Origin: Actinomyces sp.
GTDB lineage: Bacteria > Actinomycetota > Actinomycetes > Actinomycetales > Actinomycetaceae
Direction of reading: 5' to 3'
NCBI RefSeq assembly: GCF_030530635.1
Contig: NZ_JAUMUL010000011.1
Location: forward strand, 1 to 61,665
DNA: 61,665 nt
Below are positions 52,984-61,665 of this stretch, piece by piece. The translations under genes and the position numbers were made by a program. Positions within the stretch are counted from its first letter, which is position 1. Every line of letters starts with the position of its first letter. A model generated the notes under the pieces. It did not search any database, was not told the origin of the DNA, and worked only from the letters and a program-made list of their open reading frames with translations.

Positions 52984-54183
52984 TCACCCGAGCAGCGCGT
53001 CGACGAAGCCCTCCGGGTCGAAGGGCGCCAGATCGTCCGCGCCCTCACCGAGGCCGACGAGCTTGACGGGGACGCCCAGCTCCTTCTGCACGGTGACGAC
53101 AATGCCGCCCTTGGCGGTTCCGTCCAGTTTGGTCAACACGATTCCGGTGATGCCGACGGCCTCGGAGAAGACCTGGGCCTGGCGCATGCCGTTCTGGCCG
53201 GTGGTGGCGTCCAGTACCAGCAGCACCTCCCCCACTTCGGCGGCCTTCTCCATTACGCGTTTGATCTTGCCGAGTTCGTCCATGAGTCCGGCCTTGTTCT
53301 GCAGGCGCCCGGCAGTGTCGACGACAACCACATCCGCGCCCCCGCGAGCTGCTGCACGCACCGCGTCGTAGGCGACCGAGGCCGGGTCCGCACCCTCCCG
53401 CTCGGAGCGGACGACCTCGACACCCACCCGCTGCCCCCAGGTGGTCAGCTGCTCGGCGGCGGCGGCACGGAAGGTGTCGGCCGCCCCCATGACGACGCTC
53501 TTGTCCTCGGCGACGAGTACGCGCGCCAGCTTCCCGCAGGTGGTGGTCTTGCCGGTGCCGTTGACCCCGACCATGAGGACGGCGGCGGCCGGCTCACCCC
53601 CGGAGGTGTCCCAGCCCTCCGCGGGTGCGGGGCGGGTCAGGTTCAGGGAGCGGTCAAGGTCGGGGTCGACCAGTCGCAGCAGTTCCTGGCGCAGCACGTT
53701 CCGGATGGCCTGGGGATCGGAGGTGTCCAGAACCTTGGCCTGGGTGCGCAGTTGCTCCATCAGGGAGGTGGTGACCTCTAGGCCCAGGTCCGAGGTCAGC
53801 AGCGTGTCCTCTATCTCCTCCCAGTCGGCCTCGGAGAGGTCGCCCCGCGACAGTACGGCCAGAATGGCCCTCCCGAAGCCACCGGCGCCGGCCAGACGGG
53901 AGCGCAGACGCTGCATGCGTCCGGGGACGGACTCGGGGCGTTCCAGGGTGGCAACAGCAGCCTCCGGCTCACCCGCCTCGGCAGGGGGAGGCCCGCCGGG
54001 GCTCGTCTCCGACGCGCCGGCCTGGTCCTGCGGCGGTGTGAGCAGGACGTCGTCGGCGCTGGTGGGCTTGTGAGGGCTGACCTCCGGCGGCATCTCGCCG
54101 CGGTTGCGTCCGGCATAGAACCAGATACCGCCGGCGACAGCGAGTACGACGACGACTATGAGGACGATCAGCAAGGGGTCCAT
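52984..54183 (-). CDS. ftsY: SRP receptor FtsY
   Basis: 399 residues. A single N-terminal membrane helix (LLIVLIVVVVLAVAGGIWFY) anchors the protein, as in other actinobacteria. A Pro/Glu/Ala-rich linker follows (about 35-85). The NG domain has GVNGTGKTTTCGKLARVL, VDTAGRLQNKAGLMDELGK and TKLDGTAKGG. Partner of Ffh at the membrane. No clear ribosome-binding site before the ATG. Confidence 0.95.
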   Translation of the reverse strand: MDPLLIVLIVVVVLAVAGGIWFYAGRNRGEMPPEVSPHKPTSADDVLLTPPQDQAGASETSPGGPPPAEAGEPEAAVATLERPESVPGRMQRLRSRLAGAGGFGRAILAVLSRGDLSEADWEEIEDTLLTSDLGLEVTTSLMEQLRTQAKVLDTSDPQAIRNVLRQELLRLVDPDLDRSLNLTRPAPAEGWDTSGGEPAAAVLMVGVNGTGKTTTCGKLARVLVAEDKSVVMGAADTFRAAAAEQLTTWGQRVGVEVVRSEREGADPASVAYDAVRAAARGGADVVVVDTAGRLQNKAGLMDELGKIKRVMEKAAEVGEVLLVLDATTGQNGMRQAQVFSEAVGITGIVLTKLDGTAKGGIVVTVQKELGVPVKLVGLGEGADDLAPFDPEGFVDALLG

Positions 54184-54243
54184 GGCCCCATCATGCCCGA
54201 TCGCCCGAGGGGATCGGCAAGTACCCGCCCAACAGTGCGGACA

Positions 54244-54606
54244 TCAGCGCTGTGGGGCCGCCTGCCGACCATGACGGGCTGCGGCCGCGGAGTCCCTGGT
54301 ACGGCGTACATCGGCGGCCTTGGCTTCAGCGGTGTCCATGGCCTTCTCGACCACGTCTACCAGCCCGGAGAAGGACTCGGTGCCGAAATAGACCGCCGAG
54401 TCGTCCCGAGTCATCAGATCCTCAAGGTGCGCCTCCTGCGGCACCACGGTCACGGGCTCCTCCTTCTCCCGGGCCACCCCCGCCAACTCACGCAGCCGGT
54501 CGCGCCAGGTGGCGACCGGGTAGCGCTCGGCAACGACCAGGCCGAGCACGATCAAGGCCGCGACTAGGACTACGGCGAGTGGAAGGATCATGGAACCCAT
54601 GGGCAT
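54244..54606 (-). CDS. Small membrane-anchored protein, unknown function
   Basis: 120 residues from the ATG at 54606 (GGAAGG upstream; the longer frame from 54690 lacks such a site). One N-terminal transmembrane helix (MILPLAVVLVAALIVLGLVV), then a charged cytosolic region with short helices ending in an Arg/Ala-rich tail. I recognise no family. Located between smc and ftsY, where mycobacteria carry no direct counterpart that I can name. Confidence 0.6.
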   Translation of the reverse strand: MPMGSMILPLAVVLVAALIVLGLVVAERYPVATWRDRLRELAGVAREKEEPVTVVPQEAHLEDLMTRDDSAVYFGTESFSGLVDVVEKAMDTAEAKAADVRRTRDSAAAARHGRQAAPQR

Positions 54607-54708
54607 TATTCTGCCTTCCGTTAGTGACGGTTCCGCCAAGGAGGGGCCTCGTGTCGCCCATCCGACAGCACCGTGTTCATCACAGTTCACTCGGTATGGT
54701 CCACCGCA

Positions 54709-57700
54709 TCACTGGGGGGCGGGTGAGAGCCGCTGGGAGACCGCCTGAGTGACGCCGTCGCGCATGGTGATGCCGTACAGGGCGTCGGCAACCTCCATGG
54801 TGCGCTTCTGGTGGGTGATGATGATGAGCTGGCTGGAGGCACGCAGTTCGGTGAAGATGTCGAGCAACCGCCCGAGGTTGGTGTCGTCCAGGGCCGCCTC
54901 CACCTCATCCATGACATAGAAGGGCGAGGGGCGGGCCCGAAAGATCGCCACGAGCAGCGCCACCGCGGCCAGGGACCGCTCACCGCCGGACAGCAGCGAC
55001 AGGCGCTTGACCTTCTTTCCGGCGGGCCGGGCCTCAATGTCGATGCCGGTGGTGAGCATGTCGTCGGGATCGGTCAGCACCAGCCGTCCCTCACCTCCGG
55101 GGAAGAGCCGGTCGAAGACGATGGCGAACTCGCGGGCCGTGTCCGCGTACGCCTGGGTGAACACCTCCTGCACACGGCGGTCCACATCCTCCACGATGCG
55201 CAGCAGGTCGGCACGGGAGGCCTTGAGGTCGGCGAGTTGCTCGGCCAGGAAGCGGTGACGCTCCTCCATGGCCGCATGCTCCTCCAGCGCCAACGGGTTG
55301 ATCTTCCCCAGCCGGGCCAGATCCCGATTCGCCCGCTTCAAGCGCTTCTCCTGCTCGGCGCGCACATAGGGCCGACCGGTCGGCTGCGCTGCGAGAGCTT
55401 CGGCACCCTCATCGGCGCTGCCTCCGGAACCGTTCGCGCCTGCGGCCACAGCGGTCTCGGAGGCCTGTCCGGGCACGGTTTGCGCGGCGGGTTCAGCGAC
55501 CACCGTCTGGGGCACGAGCATATGGGGGCCGTACTCCTCCACCAGCGGATCGATCTCCAAGCCGAGTTCTTTCATCGCCCGCTCGGCCAGATTCGCCAGG
55601 CGCATGTTCTGCTCGGCGCGGGCGATCTCATCACGATGCGCGGCATCGGACAGGGCGGCCAGTTCCATACCGAGTGCGTCCAACCGTTCCCGCGCCTCGG
55701 CTCCCGCAGCAGTTGCCTCGGCCCGCTCGGCCTCAATGCGGGTCCGTTCGGCCTGGGCCTGCTCGACCCAAGTGCGGGCGGTTTCCGCAGCGGTGCGCGC
55801 CTGGTCGCGCACGTGCGTGGCAGTTGCCAGTCGGGTCTTGCGGGCCTGCTCGGCGCGCTCGGCGGCGGCGCGTTGCTCGCGCTCACGGCGGGCTGCCTGG
55901 CGCAGGGAGTCGCTGCGGCCGCGACCGCTGCGTTCCCGCTCCTCGGCTGTGCGCAGGGCCAGGCGGGACTCCGTCTCTGCGGTACGGGCCGCGGAGGCGG
56001 CCGCGGCGGTGGCCTCGCGCGTCGCACGGGCGGCGTCGATGGCGGCGTCGATGTCCGTCCCCGAAGCGGCGTCCGCAGCATTATCGGCTCCGCTCTCACC
56101 CACGGTCAGCGGCCGACTCTCGACGTCCTGCAGAGCGGTCTGGGCGGTGGCGAGTTCGGCGGCGCGCTGAGCGGCCTCCGCCTCGGCCCGCTCCAGGACG
56201 CGGCGGGCACGCCCGCTCTCCTCCGCGGCGGCACGGGCGGCGGAGTTCAGGCGCGCCAGGTTCTCTGCCACACGTGCGGCCTCAGCATCGGCGGCACGCA
56301 GCCGCTCAAGCGCCGCGGCGACGGCGGCACGGGCGGACGCCTCTCGGACCCGGGCGGCCTCGAGTCCAGCGGCGGCGGTGCGCTCCGTGCGCTCCGCGAC
56401 GGCGGCCCGGGCAGCGGCCTCCTCGTGGGCAGCCGCCAGGGCCAGGACCGAGGAGGCGTCCTCACCGGCACCGGTGGCCCAACCGGGCGCCAGTACGTCA
56501 CCGTCACGGGTGGCAACCACGGCTCCGGGAATGCAGGCGCGCAGCACCCGCGCGGTCTCCAGGTCCGGCACCACCCAGGCGTCGGCCAGCAGACCGTTCA
56601 GGGTAGAAGTCAGTGCCGGAGAGTCGGTCGTGATGAGTTCGGCAGCCGGCCGCGCACCTTCGGGAGTCGCAGCTGCACTGGACGGAACGGCGCCGTGGTC
56701 CCCACCGTCTTCGTCGTGCCCCTGGATGATCAGCCGCAGTCGGCCCCCGTCCCGGTCGCGGGCATGAGCCAGGGCGGCGACGGCGGCGTCGGCGTCGGCG
56801 ACGACGGCGGCCCCGGCAAGTTCACCGAGAAGGCCGGCCAGGGCATTCTCCCAGCCGGCGGCCACGGCGACGGCCCCCGCGAGCGGGCCGAGTACGCCGG
56901 ACACACCGACGTCGGCCAGGTCGGCGGTGGCGTCCTGGGCGCTCAGGGACAGGGCCAGCGCATCACGACGGGCCGTCCAGGTGGCCAGCTCGGCTGCGGC
57001 CTCACGGCGGGCGTCGGTGGCGGCGGATACTGCGTCACGCGCGGTGTTGAGGGCATCGGTGGCGGCCTCGTGGGCGGCGGCGGCGCGGGCCTGCTCGTCG
57101 CCCGTGGCGGCGCCCGGGGCCGAGGCGTGCTTCGGCTCGCCCTGATCGGATCGCTCGACGCCGACGGGGCAGTCCGTGGCCTGTTTCAGGGCGCGGGTGG
57201 CGGCGGCGGCGCGTTCCTCTGCGGCTTGCAGTTGTGTGCGCGCCTGCTCGACGGCGGTGCGGGCGGCCTCATGGCGGGAGCGGGCTGAGGCGAGGCGGCC
57301 GCCGGCGCGGGCCAGCAGTTCACGATGCTCAGCGCGGCGAGTCAACAGCGTCGCAAGCACCTGTTCCGCCGTAGTAGCGGCGGCCTCGGCGTCCACTCGG
57401 TCCCCGGTGGCGTCTGTAAGCGCCACGCGGGCAGATTCGATGGCGGCAGCCAGCTCCGCCTCCTGGGCGGCAGCCTCCTGGGCTCGGCGTTCGAGTTCAT
57501 CGGGGTCGGTGCCGACGGCGGGACGGGGGGCGCCGGCCAGACCCCGCACCCGCTCGGCGGCCACATCCGCCAGTGCGGCAAGGGACTGGGTCGCGGCGGT
57601 GAGCTCCTCCCAGATGGCGATGGCGCGGCTCAGTCGCTGCCCCGAGTTGGCCTCGACTGCGCTCAGCTCCGTGAGCCTGGCGCGGGCGACGCGCTCGGAT

Positions 57701-58479
57701 TCCTCCAACTCGGCCCGGCGGCGGGCCAGGCGGGCCTGATCCTCGTCGCCCGCCTCCATCAGGGCCTGCACCTGAACGACATCATCGGCCAGCAGCCTGG
57801 CGGTGGCGTCACGAACCTCCGCCTGGATCACATGGGCGCGGCGGGCGACGGCGGCCTGCCGGGCGAGCGGGCCGAGCTGACGGTTGAGTTCGGCGGTCAG
57901 GTCGGTGAGCCGGACCAGGTCGGCCGCCATGGAGTCGAGCTTGCGCAGCGCTCGTTCCTTACGACGCCGGTGCTTCAGGACACCGGCCGCCTCCTCGATG
58001 AAACCCCGCCGCTCCTGAGGGGTGGCACTCAGGACGGCATCGAGCTGTCCCTGACCCACCACCACATGCATCTGCCGTCCCATGCCGGTGTCCGAGAGCA
58101 GTTCCTGCACGTCCAGCAGGCGGCAAGTGGTGCCGTTGATCTGATACTCGCTGCCGCCGCCGCGGAACAGGGTGCGAGTGATGGTGACCTCGCTGTAGTC
58201 GATCGGCAAGGCGCCATCGGTGTTGTCGATCGTCAGGGAGACCTCTGCGCGGCCCAACGCCGGACGGGAGCCGGCACCGGCGAAGATCACGTCGGCCATG
58301 GAGCCACCGCGCAGGTTCTTGGCGCCCTGCTCCCCCATGACCCAGGTCAGCGCGTCCACAACGTTGGACTTGCCTGAGCCGTTGGGGCCGACCACGGCGG
58401 TGATACCCGGCTCCAGGCGCAGGGTGGTCGACGAGGCGAAGGACTTGAATCCCTTCATCGTCAACGTCTTGAGGTGCAC
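54709..58479 (-). CDS. smc: Chromosome segregation ATPase SMC
   Basis: 1256 residues from the GTG at 58479. Walker A is GPNGSGKSNVVDALTWVMGEQ; the C-terminal LSGGERSLAAVALL signature and YVMDEVEAALDD Walker B complete the head. Two long coiled coils flank the hinge (about 500-680: GVLGPLAGAVAVAAGWENAL). The arms are unusually rich in Ala, Arg and Glu. ATG at 58485 and a far-upstream start at 58563 are alternatives; none has a clear ribosome-binding site. Acts with ScpAB, not seen in this window. Confidence 0.96.
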   Translation of the reverse strand: MHLKTLTMKGFKSFASSTTLRLEPGITAVVGPNGSGKSNVVDALTWVMGEQGAKNLRGGSMADVIFAGAGSRPALGRAEVSLTIDNTDGALPIDYSEVTITRTLFRGGGSEYQINGTTCRLLDVQELLSDTGMGRQMHVVVGQGQLDAVLSATPQERRGFIEEAAGVLKHRRRKERALRKLDSMAADLVRLTDLTAELNRQLGPLARQAAVARRAHVIQAEVRDATARLLADDVVQVQALMEAGDEDQARLARRRAELEESERVARARLTELSAVEANSGQRLSRAIAIWEELTAATQSLAALADVAAERVRGLAGAPRPAVGTDPDELERRAQEAAAQEAELAAAIESARVALTDATGDRVDAEAAATTAEQVLATLLTRRAEHRELLARAGGRLASARSRHEAARTAVEQARTQLQAAEERAAAATRALKQATDCPVGVERSDQGEPKHASAPGAATGDEQARAAAAHEAATDALNTARDAVSAATDARREAAAELATWTARRDALALSLSAQDATADLADVGVSGVLGPLAGAVAVAAGWENALAGLLGELAGAAVVADADAAVAALAHARDRDGGRLRLIIQGHDEDGGDHGAVPSSAAATPEGARPAAELITTDSPALTSTLNGLLADAWVVPDLETARVLRACIPGAVVATRDGDVLAPGWATGAGEDASSVLALAAAHEEAAARAAVAERTERTAAAGLEAARVREASARAAVAAALERLRAADAEAARVAENLARLNSAARAAAEESGRARRVLERAEAEAAQRAAELATAQTALQDVESRPLTVGESGADNAADAASGTDIDAAIDAARATREATAAAASAARTAETESRLALRTAEERERSGRGRSDSLRQAARREREQRAAAERAEQARKTRLATATHVRDQARTAAETARTWVEQAQAERTRIEAERAEATAAGAEARERLDALGMELAALSDAAHRDEIARAEQNMRLANLAERAMKELGLEIDPLVEEYGPHMLVPQTVVAEPAAQTVPGQASETAVAAGANGSGGSADEGAEALAAQPTGRPYVRAEQEKRLKRANRDLARLGKINPLALEEHAAMEERHRFLAEQLADLKASRADLLRIVEDVDRRVQEVFTQAYADTAREFAIVFDRLFPGGEGRLVLTDPDDMLTTGIDIEARPAGKKVKRLSLLSGGERSLAAVALLVAIFRARPSPFYVMDEVEAALDDTNLGRLLDIFTELRASSQLIIITHQKRTMEVADALYGITMRDGVTQAVSQRLSPAPQ

Positions 58480-58574
58480 AGGCATACGATAGCGGCAGGC
58501 TGACTGCGACCTGCGGTCCGGTGTCCTCGGCCCGGTTCCTGCACCGAGGTCGGTTTCAGTCACCGCCGCGGTCG

Positions 58575-58685
58575 GTCAAGGTTGCGCGCCGATCATCCCG
58601 GGACCGACCACGGCCGCCACCTCGCGGCACACCGGAAAGCAACCTTGACATCGCGGACGTGAAGGCGCAAGCTTTTCATGTCAAG
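58575..58685. promoter_or_regulatory. Inverted repeats in the smc/natA divergent region
   Basis: GTCAAGGTTGC (58575-58585) and its complement GCAACCTTGAC (58639-58649) form an 11-bp inverted pair. TGTCAAG (58679-58685) adds a third half-site complementary to CTTGACA (58644-58650). TTGACA at 58645-58650 is a consensus -35 for natA; the mirror copy gives TTGACC towards smc. I could not find a good -10 for either. Confidence 0.45.
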
Positions 58686-58720
58686 CGGACTTACCACCAC
58701 CGATCTCGATTGGAGTCCTC

Positions 58721-59668
58721 ATGCTCGACATTGCCAATCTGTCCAAACGCTTCGGGCGCCTGCAGGCTCTCTGCGACCTGTCCCTGCGGCTGGGTGACGG
58801 TGAGATCGTGGGCTTCGTGGGCGCCAACGGCGCTGGGAAGTCCACCGCCATGCGCATCGTCATGGGGGTGCTCACCGCCGACGCCGGCACCGTCACCTGG
58901 GATGGCACCCCGGTCGATGCCGCCGCGCGTCGCCGCATCGGCTACATGCCCGAGGAGCGCGGCCTGTACCCGAAGATGAAGGTCGGAGAGCAGCTGACCT
59001 ACCTGGCCCGTCTACATGGCATTACCGCCGATGCTGCGCGCCGGGCCAGCGAGCAGTGGACCGAACAGCTGGGGATCTCCGCCCGCCGCGAGGACGAGGT
59101 GCAGAAGCTCTCGCTGGGCAATCAACAGCGAGTTCAGCTGGCCGCCGCCCTGGTGTCAGATCCCGATCTGTTGATCCTGGACGAGCCCTTCTCCGGCCTG
59201 GATCCGGTGGCGGTGGACGTCATGAGCCAGGTGCTGCGGGAACGGGCCGCGGCGGGGGTGCCCACACTGTTCTCCTCCCACCAACTCGATGTTGTGCAGC
59301 GTTTGTGCGATCGGGTGGTGATCATCCGGGAGGGCCGCCTGGTGGCCGACGGCACCGTAGCCGAGTTGCAGGCGGGTGCCGAGCCGCGCTGGCGCGCCGT
59401 CGTCGAGGTGGCCGGTGAGACCGAGGCCGCTGTCGAGGCCACCGCCGCCATGCTCGCCGGCGTGCCGAATGTGGCGACTGGCGCCGAGCCCATCGCCGAG
59501 GGGACGCGGTTGACCATCGTTGCCGGCGGACCCGACGAACAGCGATTGCTCGAGGCCGCGCAGCGTCTGGGGCGGCTACGCGAGCTCGGCCCCGTGACCC
59601 GCCCACTGACCGAGATCTTCCGCGACGCACTCGCCGTCCCCGCCACCACGACCGGACAGGAGGCCTGA
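58721..59668 (+). CDS. ABC exporter ATP-binding protein (NatA-like)
   Basis: 315 residues. Walker A VGANGAGKSTAMRIVMG, signature LSLGNQQRVQLAAALV, Walker B LLILDEPFSGLDP and switch SSHQLDVVQRLCDRV. A C-terminal about 100-residue regulatory extension follows. Such ATPases drive ABC-2 exporters, for example NatAB sodium efflux; the substrate here is unknown. The ATG has TGGAG 5 nt upstream. Intact, unlike the ABC ATPase at 30.8 kb. Confidence 0.92.
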   Translation: MLDIANLSKRFGRLQALCDLSLRLGDGEIVGFVGANGAGKSTAMRIVMGVLTADAGTVTWDGTPVDAAARRRIGYMPEERGLYPKMKVGEQLTYLARLHGITADAARRASEQWTEQLGISARREDEVQKLSLGNQQRVQLAAALVSDPDLLILDEPFSGLDPVAVDVMSQVLRERAAAGVPTLFSSHQLDVVQRLCDRVVIIREGRLVADGTVAELQAGAEPRWRAVVEVAGETEAAVEATAAMLAGVPNVATGAEPIAEGTRLTIVAGGPDEQRLLEAAQRLGRLRELGPVTRPLTEIFRDALAVPATTTGQEA

Positions 59669-59671
59669 ACC

Positions 59672-60934
59672 ATGTCCCCCAGCCCCCACACCATTTCCCG
59701 CTCCCAGGAGATCCGCCTGGTCGCCGGCCGCGAACTGCGCACCCAACTGTTCAAGCGCTCGGCGGTGATCTCCACGCTCGTCATGCTGGTTCTCGTAGTC
59801 GGCGGCATCCTCGGGGTCGCCCACCTGACCGGCGGTGCGGACGAGCCCTACCGGTTGGGCGTGACCGCGCCCGACTCGGCCGCCGTCAACGTGCTGACGC
59901 CCGCGCTGGGGCAGGTCACCGGCTCCAACGGTTTATCCATTGAGGTCACCGACATCTCCGGCACCGAGGCCGAGACCGCCCTGGGGATTGACGCGGACCG
60001 AAATGAGGATGCGGCAGTCGACATGGTCCTCGACCTGGCCGGCCCCTCCCCCACGCTGAAGGTCACCGAGGAGGACAATGTCGACCAGGCGGTGGCGGCC
60101 GCCGTCACTAACGTGCTCCAGCGGGCGGCCCTATCGGGTGAGATCACCGCCCTGGGTGGAGACCCCGCCCAGGTGGCGACTTCGTTGGCCGACGCCGTGC
60201 CCCAGGTGGAGGCCCTCGACCCGCCGGACCGCGACGGCGAGAACTTTGGTGCTCGCTACACCGTCCTGATGATTATCGACATCCTCCTGTTCATCGTGGT
60301 GTTGGGCGGCGGGCAGACGATCGCCATGGGCGTGGTTGAGGAGAAGTCCAGCCGTATCGTGGAGATCCTACTGGCCTGCGTGCGCCCCACCTCGCTGCTG
60401 GCCGGGAAGGTGCTGGGCACCGGCACCGCCATCCTGGTCTCCTACGGCGTGATCGGCGTCGCTGCCGGAATCACGGCGAAGCTGAGCGGCGTGCTGCCCG
60501 AGAGCGCCGTCGACATCGATACCGTGCTGATCGCGATGGTCGTGTGGATGATCGTGGGTTACGCGATCTACGCGGTCGGTTACGCCGCCGCCGGCGCACT
60601 GGTCAGCCGCCAGGAGGACGTCGCCACCGTGGTCATGCCGCTGACCATGACGCTCATGATCCCCTATGTGCTGTCCTTCGTGATGGCCATGCAGGATCCC
60701 TCCACGCTGATCTATCGGGTGCTGGCCTACCTGCCCCCCTTCGCGCCCTTCCTAATGCCGGCCCGGCTCGTGCTGGGCGTGTCCTCATGGGGCGAGCAGC
60801 TGGCGGCGCTGGCGATCGCACTGGCGTTCATCCCGGCCTTCGTATGGCTGGCGGCGACGGTGTACACGCGCGCTATCACCCGCACTGGCGCCCGGGTCCC
60901 GCTCAAGGAGGTCCTGTCCCGCCGTCCCGCCTGA
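59672..60934 (+). CDS. ABC-2 type permease (NatB-like)
   Basis: 420 residues. One N-terminal membrane helix (about 27-50), a large extracytoplasmic domain (about 51-195), then five C-terminal helices, including GQTIAMGVVEEKSSRIVEILLACVRP, a hallmark of NatB-type ABC-2 permeases. AGGAGG lies 8 nt upstream of the ATG, and the gene starts 3 nt after natA's stop. Ends before the repeat and hairpin region. Confidence 0.92.
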   Translation: MSPSPHTISRSQEIRLVAGRELRTQLFKRSAVISTLVMLVLVVGGILGVAHLTGGADEPYRLGVTAPDSAAVNVLTPALGQVTGSNGLSIEVTDISGTEAETALGIDADRNEDAAVDMVLDLAGPSPTLKVTEEDNVDQAVAAAVTNVLQRAALSGEITALGGDPAQVATSLADAVPQVEALDPPDRDGENFGARYTVLMIIDILLFIVVLGGGQTIAMGVVEEKSSRIVEILLACVRPTSLLAGKVLGTGTAILVSYGVIGVAAGITAKLSGVLPESAVDIDTVLIAMVVWMIVGYAIYAVGYAAAGALVSRQEDVATVVMPLTMTLMIPYVLSFVMAMQDPSTLIYRVLAYLPPFAPFLMPARLVLGVSSWGEQLAALAIALAFIPAFVWLAATVYTRAITRTGARVPLKEVLSRRPA

Positions 60935-60978
60935 CCGCCGGCGTTCGCCGGCCCCTCCCGCTCTCTCCCGCTCCCTTC

Positions 60979-61013
60979 GCCGAGATCGGTAGAACTTACG
61001 TGCCGAAATCGGT
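60979..61013. repeat. Two direct copies of a CCGANATCGG element
   Basis: GCCGAGATCGGT (60979-60990) and GCCGAAATCGGT (61002-61013), starts 23 bp apart. Each is a near-palindrome (CCGA/TCGG). They lie after the natB stop and before the G/C hairpin. Possibly a dispersed intergenic repeat or binding sites. Confidence 0.5.
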
Positions 61014-61020
61014 GCAGATG

Positions 61021-61072
61021 CAGTTGGGGGGGGGGGGGGCGGCGGGGGGGGGCCCCCCCCCCCCCCCAACTG
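61021..61072. terminator. G14/C15 hairpin between natB and ndk
   Basis: CAGTT followed by 14 G (61026-61039), a short spacer with another 9-G run, then 15 C (61053-61067) and AACTG. The arms are complementary, so this is a plausible bidirectional terminator for convergent natB and ndk; the G-runs could also form quadruplexes. Such homopolymer lengths are often misassembled. Confidence 0.5.
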
Positions 61073-61098
61073 CTCGGCTGCCGCGCTTGCAGCTCAGT

Positions 61099-61533
61099 TC
61101 AGTTGTCCAGCTCGGGGAACCAGATGGAAATCTCTCGCTCGGCTGAGGCAGGCGAATCTGAACCGTGTACCAGGTTCTGGATGGCGCTGGTGGCCCAATC
61201 TCGGCTGAGGTCGCCCCGTATGGTTCCAGGTGCCGCAGCCGTCGGGTCGGTCGCACCCATGAGCGAGCGCACCCCCTCGACGACGCGCTGTCCCTCCACG
61301 ACGGCGGCGACAACTGGGCCGCGGGTCATGTACTCCACGACGCCGGGATAGAAGGGCTTGTCCACGTGCTCGGCATAATGAGCTTCCAGCACCTCTACGG
61401 TGGGAAGCACCAGCTTCAAGGCAACCATGTCGTACCCCTTGGCCTCGATCCGCCGCAGGATCTCACCGACCAGATGCCGCTCGACGGCGTCGGGTTTAAG
61501 CAGGACGAGGATGCGTTCGGGGGCGTCGGTCAT
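61099..61533 (-). CDS. ndk: Nucleoside diphosphate kinase
   Basis: 144 residues. Transfers gamma-phosphates between nucleotides through a phospho-histidine. The active His is in AIQNLVHGSDSPASAEREI; the N-terminal ERILVLLKPDAVERHLVGEI is also diagnostic. GGAAGGA lies 6 nt before the ATG at 61533; the frame is open further upstream to 61584. The 3' end lies near the G/C hairpin. Confidence 0.96.
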   Translation of the reverse strand: MTDAPERILVLLKPDAVERHLVGEILRRIEAKGYDMVALKLVLPTVEVLEAHYAEHVDKPFYPGVVEYMTRGPVVAAVVEGQRVVEGVRSLMGATDPTAAAPGTIRGDLSRDWATSAIQNLVHGSDSPASAEREISIWFPELDN

Positions 61534-61665
61534 GACGTTCCTTCCGTCGGGCCAGATTCTGTTGGGACGACCGCCGGCGTTCACCGCTGCGGTCCAACCG
61601 AGTGTAAACGGGTTCTTCTGGTTTGAGGGTGTGGCGGTTCGCCGGGTGTGGGTTGTCTGCGCGAA

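Noticed and set aside
54811..57288. Plus-strand 825-codon open frame opposite smc
   Set aside because: Antisense shadow caused by third-position GC bias in smc; no start signal or family match.

Overview
The window is GC-rich chromosome from an actinobacterium. Gene order follows the conserved block that in Mycobacterium tuberculosis runs roughly from ribF (Rv2786c) to smc (Rv2922c), but is strongly condensed. Together with a beta-glucoside PTS and GH1 enzyme this fits Actinomyces or a relative; the genus is an inference, not read from a marker gene.

Layout. (1) 129-3627: 6-phospho-beta-glucosidase and PTS EIIBCA. (2) 3813-13518, minus strand: ribF, truB, rbfA, infB, ylxR, nusA, rimP, with a plus-strand rarD plus membrane-protein pair inserted between rbfA and infB. 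(3) 13628-19392: DUF4439 lipoprotein, a frameshifted helicase and proS. (4) 19527-21300: accessory plus-strand island with a membrane protein, a winged-helix regulator with strong operator-like palindromes, and a VapBC pair. (5) 21355-30618, minus strand: DUF4081 acetyltransferase, ispG, rip1, dxr, a DivIVA-domain protein, rlmN, cdsA, frr, pyrH. (6) 30761-33653: accessory plus-strand locus of ABC ATPase (frameshifted), large permease (frameshifted) and a Clp-N-like small protein. (7) 33761-38039: tsf, rpsB, M23 peptidase, xerC. (8) 38040-39578: decayed accessory zone with a dense inverted-repeat cluster, an ABC-permease remnant and an acetyltransferase. (9) 39706-48944, minus strand: dprA, comM, yraN, DUF2469, rnhB, lepB, rplS, a trmD fused to an acetyltransferase domain, rimM, khpA, rpsP. 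(10) 49214-61533: sodium/amino-acid symporter, an unlisted 50-residue membrane microprotein, ffh, ftsY, a small membrane protein, smc, a natAB-like ABC exporter and ndk.

The core genes work together in translation (initiation, elongation, recycling, rRNA and tRNA modification), transcription termination, the MEP isoprenoid pathway, membrane-lipid activation, SRP-dependent export, signal processing, DNA uptake and chromosome segregation. Accessory genes sit as short insertions in this backbone, usually on the plus strand against minus-strand core operons.

The most unusual items are the TrmD-acetyltransferase fusion, two competing hairpins (or a tight pseudoknot) directly upstream of the infB ribosome-binding site, the repeat cluster at 38.15-38.26 kb, paired operator palindromes at 19.53-19.58 kb, and a near-perfect 34-bp palindrome in front of vapBC. 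Three large genes carry single-base-type frameshifts, two of them in or beside homopolymer runs. Whether these are true mutations or assembly errors cannot be decided from this sequence alone.
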